Shown here: positions 59,905 through 64,000 of the stretch, one piece after another | How positions within the stretch are numbered: the first letter of the stretch is position 1 | Layout of the letters: every line of letters starts with the position of its first letter | NCBI GenBank assembly: GCA_046533895.1 | Contig: JAWDOK010000005.1 | Span: forward strand, 50,827-114,826 | From: Acidianus hospitalis | Lineage (GTDB): Archaea; Thermoproteota; Thermoprotei_A; Sulfolobales; Sulfolobaceae | Direction of reading: 5' to 3' | DNA: 64,000 nucleotides | Notes under the pieces: generated by a model | Databases searched by the model: none | The model's input: the letters and a program-made list of their open reading frames with translations, nothing else | Told to the model about the DNA's origin: nothing | Translations under genes and position numbers: made by a program

Positions 59905-60846
59905 TTGGCCCTACTACTTACAGAAAAAGATGTATCTAATTTATTAAAATTTGAAGATGCTTACGTTGCATTAAAAGAAGCTTTTATTGCTTTGGAAAGC
60001 AAAGCAGGCGTAAATTCTAAAAGGATGAGAACCTCAATTTCTGGCTCTACATTAACTTGCCAAGCAGGAGGATTACAAGGTTATCTTGGCATTAAAACTT
60101 TTATAAAGGGGAATTTCGTTTCTCTTCTCTTCTCAACCTCTGGAGAGCTTTTAATGATAGCTGAGGCAGATAGATTAAGCCAGATAAGGACTGGAAGTTT
60201 ATCAGTTCTGGCCTCAGATTATATTCAAATAAAATACGATACTGTAGGCATCATTGGATTAGGAAAGCAAGGTTTAGCTCAAGTTGAAGCGTTTTATGAA
60301 CTCAAGAAAATAGAACCAATAGTCATTTCCAGAACTCAAGAAAGGATAAATAAAGCCCTTAGAATACTTAATTCTGAAGGAATAAAAGTTAAGGTAGCAG
60401 GATCATATAAGGACGTGTTTCTTAATTCCGAAGTCATTACCTCAATAACTTCCTCTAAAGATCCATTTATTAAGCTTGATTACGTAAGAAAAGGAATGCA
60501 CATTAATCTTATGGGTTCTAATATTCCAGAAAGAGTCGAGGCTTTTCCAGAACTAATAAAAGCCTCGTCAATTATAGTAGTTGAGGATATTGAACAAGCA
60601 TTAGAGGAAGCAGGAGACTTAATTTTAGCCAAAAAGATGGGAATGTTGGATGAAAGTAAACTCGTTACATTATCTTCAGTTATAGCAGGAAAAGTAGAGA
60701 AAAAGAAAGATGACGATATTTCAATATTCAAGTCTACAGGGGTTGGATTAGAAGACGTTGCTGTTATGAAAGTTCTTTATGAAAAAGCTAAGAAACAAGG
60801 CATAGGAAAAGAAATAGAAGTGAAAGGTGTATGGTCTCGAGAATAG
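59905..60846 (+). CDS. Ornithine cyclodeaminase/mu-crystallin family protein
   Basis: 313 residues from TTG 59905. GYLGIKTFIKG contains the substrate-binding Lys and GIIGLGKQGLAQVEAF is the NAD(P) motif. The family includes ornithine cyclodeaminase, alanine dehydrogenase and ketimine reductases. Directly followed and overlapped (16 nt) by an aminotransferase, so the two probably act on the same amino acid or its keto/imino form. An 18-nt direct repeat marks the junction. Confidence 0.85.
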   Translation: MALLLTEKDVSNLLKFEDAYVALKEAFIALESKAGVNSKRMRTSISGSTLTCQAGGLQGYLGIKTFIKGNFVSLLFSTSGELLMIAEADRLSQIRTGSLSVLASDYIQIKYDTVGIIGLGKQGLAQVEAFYELKKIEPIVISRTQERINKALRILNSEGIKVKVAGSYKDVFLNSEVITSITSSKDPFIKLDYVRKGMHINLMGSNIPERVEAFPELIKASSIIVVEDIEQALEEAGDLILAKKMGMLDESKLVTLSSVIAGKVEKKKDDDISIFKSTGVGLEDVAVMKVLYEKAKKQGIGKEIEVKGVWSRE

Positions 60847-60860
60847 GAAAAGAAATAGAA
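60802..60860 (+). repeat. 18-nt direct repeat at a gene junction
   Basis: ATAGGAAAAGAAATAGAA occurs at 60802-60819 and again at 60843-60860, offset 41 nt. The first copy encodes IGKEIE near the C-terminus of the cyclodeaminase-like protein; the second encodes the same six residues at the N-terminus of the aminotransferase, in another frame. It looks like a short tandem duplication. Confidence 0.6.
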
Positions 60861-61964
60861 ATATCTCCTGTAGAATTGGCTTCCCAACTCGCTAAAAAGG
60901 CTAAGATAAATTTAGCTAGTGGCTCGCCAGACCCAAGAGTTATTCCAATTAACGAAATAAGAGAAGCGTATAATGAAGTTTTAGAAGACGTAAAATCGCT
61001 TTTTTACCCTGGAGCGGGTGGGCAAGATGAGTTAAAGAAGGAAATTGAAGAGCACTATCTTCAATTTTTAGGATTGAGTAAAGGAGAAGATGAAATAGTG
61101 ATTACAAGCGGAGCTCAGCACGCAATGGAATTGATAGGAAAATACTTTCTAGAAAACGATGTAATAGCTGTTGAAAATCCTACGTTTATAGAAACTTTTA
61201 ACGCAATTAAGCTTAGATCTTCAGTAGTTATTCCAATAGATTTAGATGATAAAGGAATTAAGGTGGATCAACTTGAGGAATTTCTTAAGTTAGTTAAGAT
61301 AAATTTGCTTTATGTAATTCCTAACTGTCATAATCCTGCAGGAGTTAACTTAGATGAGGAGAGGAGAAAGTATCTTGTAGAATTGGCTGAAAGATACGAC
61401 TTTTACATTTTAGAGGATGATCCTTATAGGCCTATAGCTGGTTGTGTTCCTAAACCTATAAAATATTTCGATAAAAGCGGAAGAGTAATTTACATAAGTT
61501 CTTTTAGCAAAATTCTTGCCCCAGGCTTAAGGATAGGTTTTATTCTAGCTAATAAAGAGGTGGCTCAGAAGATCTCTTTACTAGAGCAACTTGACTTTTC
61601 AACATCAACTGTAAATCAATATGTAGTCGCAAGGTTAATAAGGAAAGGAATAGTTACTAGAAGAATGAAAGAATTATACGAGCATTATTCAAGAAAAATG
61701 AAGGTATTGAAAGAGTCGTTGACCGACCAAGGGCTAACAAAGTTTAACGATCCAAAGTGCGGCTTCTTCTTACTTTTAGACCTAGAGAAAGATAGCTGGA
61801 AAGTATTTAATAATGCAATACAGTTAGGTTTAAGCTTTGTTCCAGCTAAACCGTTCTTCTTAAGAGGAGGAGATACGATGGCAAGACTAAGCATAACAAT
61901 GTCGAGTGAAGAAGAGATAAAAGAAGGAGTTAGTATTCTTAAAAAAGCTGTTCAAATGGCGTAA
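60831..61964 (+). CDS. PLP-dependent aminotransferase (class I/II, LysN-like)
   Basis: 377 residues. SGAQHAMELIGKYFL and NPTFIETF in the substrate/PLP region, VIPNCHNPAGVNLDEERRK, LEDDPYRPIAG (Asp/Tyr that touch PLP) and SSFSKILAPGLRIGFI with the Schiff-base Lys. Close in type to archaeal 2-aminoadipate/aromatic aminotransferases. The ATG overlaps the end of the cyclodeaminase-like gene. Substrate unknown. The 3' end overlaps the convergent peptidase by 13 nt. Confidence 0.88.
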   Translation: MVSRIGKEIEISPVELASQLAKKAKINLASGSPDPRVIPINEIREAYNEVLEDVKSLFYPGAGGQDELKKEIEEHYLQFLGLSKGEDEIVITSGAQHAMELIGKYFLENDVIAVENPTFIETFNAIKLRSSVVIPIDLDDKGIKVDQLEEFLKLVKINLLYVIPNCHNPAGVNLDEERRKYLVELAERYDFYILEDDPYRPIAGCVPKPIKYFDKSGRVIYISSFSKILAPGLRIGFILANKEVAQKISLLEQLDFSTSTVNQYVVARLIRKGIVTRRMKELYEHYSRKMKVLKESLTDQGLTKFNDPKCGFFLLLDLEKDSWKVFNNAIQLGLSFVPAKPFFLRGGDTMARLSITMSSEEEIKEGVSILKKAVQMA

Positions 61965-63010
61965 ATCTCTTTTCCAAGTTTATTTAAAGGCATGGCTTCC
62001 TTTTCTCCCATCACAACCATGTCTTCTATTCTTATCCCAAACTTTCCTGGCAAATATATCCCTGGCTCTATGGTAAATGTCATATTTTTTTCTATTACTT
62101 GTTCGCTATCTTGTGAGATGTAAGGATCTTCATGAACGTCTATTCCTATGCCGTGCCCAGTTCTATGAATAAAGAATTGAGAATAGCCTGCCTTCGCAAT
62201 TATTCCTCTAGCAATCGAATCTATTTCTTTACCCTTCATTCCGTTCTTTGCCCGTTCAGCAGCTTCTTGTGCATTGAGCACGATCTCATGGATTTTCTTA
62301 ACTTCATCAGAAGGATTTCCTAATGAGACAACTCTTGTAGTATCTGTACAATATCCTCTATATTTTATTCCAAAGTCGACTATTATTACATCACCTCTCC
62401 TTACTTTCCTCTCAGTACATCTCAAATGAGGCATTGAAGTGTTAGGCCCAGAAGTGAGTATAGTTTTGAAGGATACTCCATCTGCGCCATTCTCCTTGAA
62501 TATCTCCTCTAACCTATCCGCAAGTTTGCATTCAGAACTACCTTCCTTGATATCGTTAAGGAATTGTAAAAAGCTGTTTTCTGCAATCTTCAACCCTTCC
62601 TTCATTATATTTATTTCATCATCGTCTTTCCTCATTCTTAATTCTTTTAAAAGAGAGGAAGCAGGAATTAGATTACTTGGATTGAATTTTCTAATTAAAT
62701 TTATAGTAAAAACTGACCATAATTGATCATCTATTGCTATGACCGAGTTCTTTTTTAAATCCATTTTTGAATATGGATCTTCGCCATCTGCGTAGGAGTT
62801 TATTTCAAAATTATACTTTGAAAGCTGTTCTTCATAAAGTTTTGGAGCTAGAAAGTAGAAGTGCCCTTCGCTTACCACAAAGAATAAAGGTCTTTCCATT
62901 TGTTCCTCACTAAAGTTTGTTAGATAAAACATGTTACTTGTAGGGCCTATAATTACATAGTCTATTCCTCGGTCTCTCATCATTTTTTGAAGCTTTCCTA
63001 TTCTATCCAT
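61952..63010 (-). CDS. pepQ: Xaa-Pro dipeptidase/aminopeptidase (M24B)
   Basis: 352 residues. The creatinase-like N-domain (1-125) precedes the pita-bread fold with the five metal ligands: Asp pair in VDFGIKYRGYCTDTTRVV, His in HRTGHGIGIDVHED, Glu in FTIEPGIYLPG and Glu in IRIEDMVV. Typical of archaeal prolidases. It cleaves X-Pro dipeptides or N-terminal X-Pro. Its ATG is 49 nt from the divergent MBL-fold gene. Confidence 0.92.
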   Translation of the reverse strand: MDRIGKLQKMMRDRGIDYVIIGPTSNMFYLTNFSEEQMERPLFFVVSEGHFYFLAPKLYEEQLSKYNFEINSYADGEDPYSKMDLKKNSVIAIDDQLWSVFTINLIRKFNPSNLIPASSLLKELRMRKDDDEINIMKEGLKIAENSFLQFLNDIKEGSSECKLADRLEEIFKENGADGVSFKTILTSGPNTSMPHLRCTERKVRRGDVIIVDFGIKYRGYCTDTTRVVSLGNPSDEVKKIHEIVLNAQEAAERAKNGMKGKEIDSIARGIIAKAGYSQFFIHRTGHGIGIDVHEDPYISQDSEQVIEKNMTFTIEPGIYLPGKFGIRIEDMVVMGEKEAMPLNKLGKEIYAI

Positions 63011-63058
63011 AATCCCTTTTTTGTTTCTAAGAATATAAGCGAGTAGTTATTACATCTA

Positions 63059-63754
63059 ATGATGAAAATAACATTTCTCGGTACAGGCTCTGGTTCAACC
63101 GTTGGTTCAAGGAGAGCTAAATCCTCAATAATGATTTCCGAAGGAGAAGATAGCATAATCCTTGACATGGGTAACGGTGCTAACTCAAACTTAGAAGATC
63201 TTGGATTTCCTGATATTAATTCAGTATTTTTCACACATCTTCATATAGATCACATTAACGGAATTTTCGATTATCTAGTACAGAGAAAAATAAGAAGAAT
63301 GAAGGACGTGAAAATATATTCTCCTCCAGGATTTTCTAAGCTCTTAAATACTTACAAGGATATTGGAAATAATATTTCTGCAGAAGTTTATGAAAGTAAT
63401 TTGCCTAAAGCTAAAATAGGGGATCTTGAAGTTTATTCCGTCGAAGCTTGCCATGCAATATATGCAGTAGCGTACATAATAACTAACGGTGAAAAGAAAA
63501 TAGTGTATTCTGGTGATACGTCTGAACCGTGTGAAGGAATTATTAAGGAAAGTAAAGATGCGGATTTGATAATACACGAAGCAACGTGCTTAGAAGGTTG
63601 TGAAATTTACGGTCATACGCCGTTGCCAAAGCTCAAGGAGATTTTTGATAAGAGGAGAGTTATAATAACTCACATACCTTCACAAATTGAAGATAAGTAT
63701 ACTAACTTGGGCGATTTTATTTTGGCCTTCGATGGGTTGATATGGAATGTGTAG
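63059..63754 (+). CDS. MBL-fold hydrolase of the RNase Z type
   Basis: 231 residues (ATG 63059 or 63062). ITFLGTGSGS at the start, the THLHIDHINGI zinc motif (HxHxDH) near residue 60, CHAIYAVAYII, YSGDTSEP with the bridging Asp, and a distal His in TITHIP-like IITHIPSQ. Compatible with tRNase Z (tRNA 3'-end processing) but shorter than usual (about 290-300) and without an obvious exosite arm, so another MBL nuclease or hydrolase is possible. It overlaps the next gene by 8 nt. Confidence 0.75.
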   Translation: MMKITFLGTGSGSTVGSRRAKSSIMISEGEDSIILDMGNGANSNLEDLGFPDINSVFFTHLHIDHINGIFDYLVQRKIRRMKDVKIYSPPGFSKLLNTYKDIGNNISAEVYESNLPKAKIGDLEVYSVEACHAIYAVAYIITNGEKKIVYSGDTSEPCEGIIKESKDADLIIHEATCLEGCEIYGHTPLPKLKEIFDKRRVIITHIPSQIEDKYTNLGDFILAFDGLIWNV

Positions 63755-64000
63755 ATTATTAGCCTTTAGAGATAGGGAAAAGATTAACGGAGAAGTGCTT
63801 AAAGCCTTTGTAAACTCTGCAAGATACGACCCATTTTCTCCATATAAATCTCATCCAGATGGTTGGGGCTTTATAGTATTCGTAAAGAAGAGCGGAATTT
63901 GGAGAAGCTTATATTATAGGTCTCCAGAACCAATATTTCAGGACGATCTCTCCGCACTTACTTCAATTAAAGGTGAAGAAATACTAGGAATAATTCATGC
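63747..64000 (+). CDS. Class II glutamine amidotransferase-like protein (3' truncated by the window)
   Basis: Begins ATG-TGT: Met-Cys-RLLAFRDRE, so Cys2 would become the N-terminal nucleophile of a class II (Ntn) amidotransferase. SHPDGWGFIVFV follows, as in the YafJ/GATase_4 group that lacks a fused synthetase, and IIHA at the edge corresponds to the HxR region. About 84 codons are visible and the rest runs past 64000. Coupled to the MBL-fold gene by an 8-nt overlap. The nitrogen acceptor is unknown. Confidence 0.75.
   Translation, partial: MCRLLAFRDREKINGEVLKAFVNSARYDPFSPYKSHPDGWGFIVFVKKSGIWRSLYYRSPEPIFQDDLSALTSIKGEEILGIIH

Overview
The window is chromosomal core DNA from a thermoacidophilic crenarchaeon of the order Sulfolobales. 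It is AT-rich. The marker genes are a CdvB-type ESCRT-III paralogue, UDP-sulfoquinovose synthase (Agl3), TmcA, Taw3, a split GMP synthetase, a LysW-dependent ArgX, and heme O/A synthases. Many genes have a TATA box about 25-30 nt before the start codon (leaderless mRNA), while genes inside operons use Shine-Dalgarno (SD) motifs. GC content and gene order fit an Acidianus-, Sulfurisphaera- or Saccharolobus-like organism, but I cannot name the species. I found no tRNA, rRNA, CRISPR array, insertion sequence or integrated element. Genes are packed tightly: no intergenic gap exceeds 300 bases, and several gene ends or starts overlap.

Layout. 1-6.2 kb: a JAMM-like protein, an AbrB-PhoU regulator, an ESCRT-III paralogue, a winged-helix regulator, dihydrolipoamide dehydrogenase, Taw3, a NOG1-type GTPase and a stand-alone tRNA-binding domain. 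6.3-15 kb: a compact purine operon, purC-purS-purQ-purL-purF-(purF-like)-purD-purM. It supplies most steps from PRPP to AIR plus SAICAR synthetase; purN/purT, purE, purB and the last two steps are not in the window. 15-23.4 kb: two small DNA-binding proteins, then argG-argH-carA-carB-argX, which gives carbamoyl phosphate, the last steps of arginine synthesis and the LysW-linked entry into arginine. 23.4-30.3 kb: a mixed block with translin, a hydroxyacyl-CoA dehydrogenase, cupin, VIT-like membrane protein, adenosine-specific kinase, DUF309, AmmeMemoRadiSam radical-SAM enzyme and enoyl-CoA hydratase. 30.3-35.8 kb: heme O synthase, a nikR-B3/B4-hom operon and tldD-tldE. 35.9-44.3 kb: stress protein, amino-acid permease with a structured upstream region, heme A synthase-like protein, TmcA, MazG, gamma-glutamyltransferase and a sugar kinase. 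44.4-48.9 kb: a glycan block with agl3 converging on a flippase-aldolase-nucleotidyltransferase operon. 49-54.6 kb: HtpX, GMP synthetase and cobalamin genes cobQ, cobS and cbiB. 54.6-64 kb: alcohol dehydrogenase, small M48 protease, molybdenum aldehyde oxidoreductase large subunit, PUA protein, dolichol-phosphate mannosyltransferase, ornithine cyclodeaminase-like protein with aminotransferase, Xaa-Pro peptidase, MBL-fold nuclease and the start of a class II amidotransferase.

The least ordinary signals are these. A second PurF lacks its catalytic cysteine and two other glutaminase residues. purS has no ATG, GTG or TTG start and seems to begin at ACG behind a good SD. A box C/D-like sRNA overlaps the tmcA stop codon. 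A 15-bp perfect inverted repeat surrounds the promoter/leader of the permease, and one arm contains its SD. A 9-bp-arm dyad lies upstream of purC. Two divergent gene pairs carry each other's TATA boxes inside their coding sequences.
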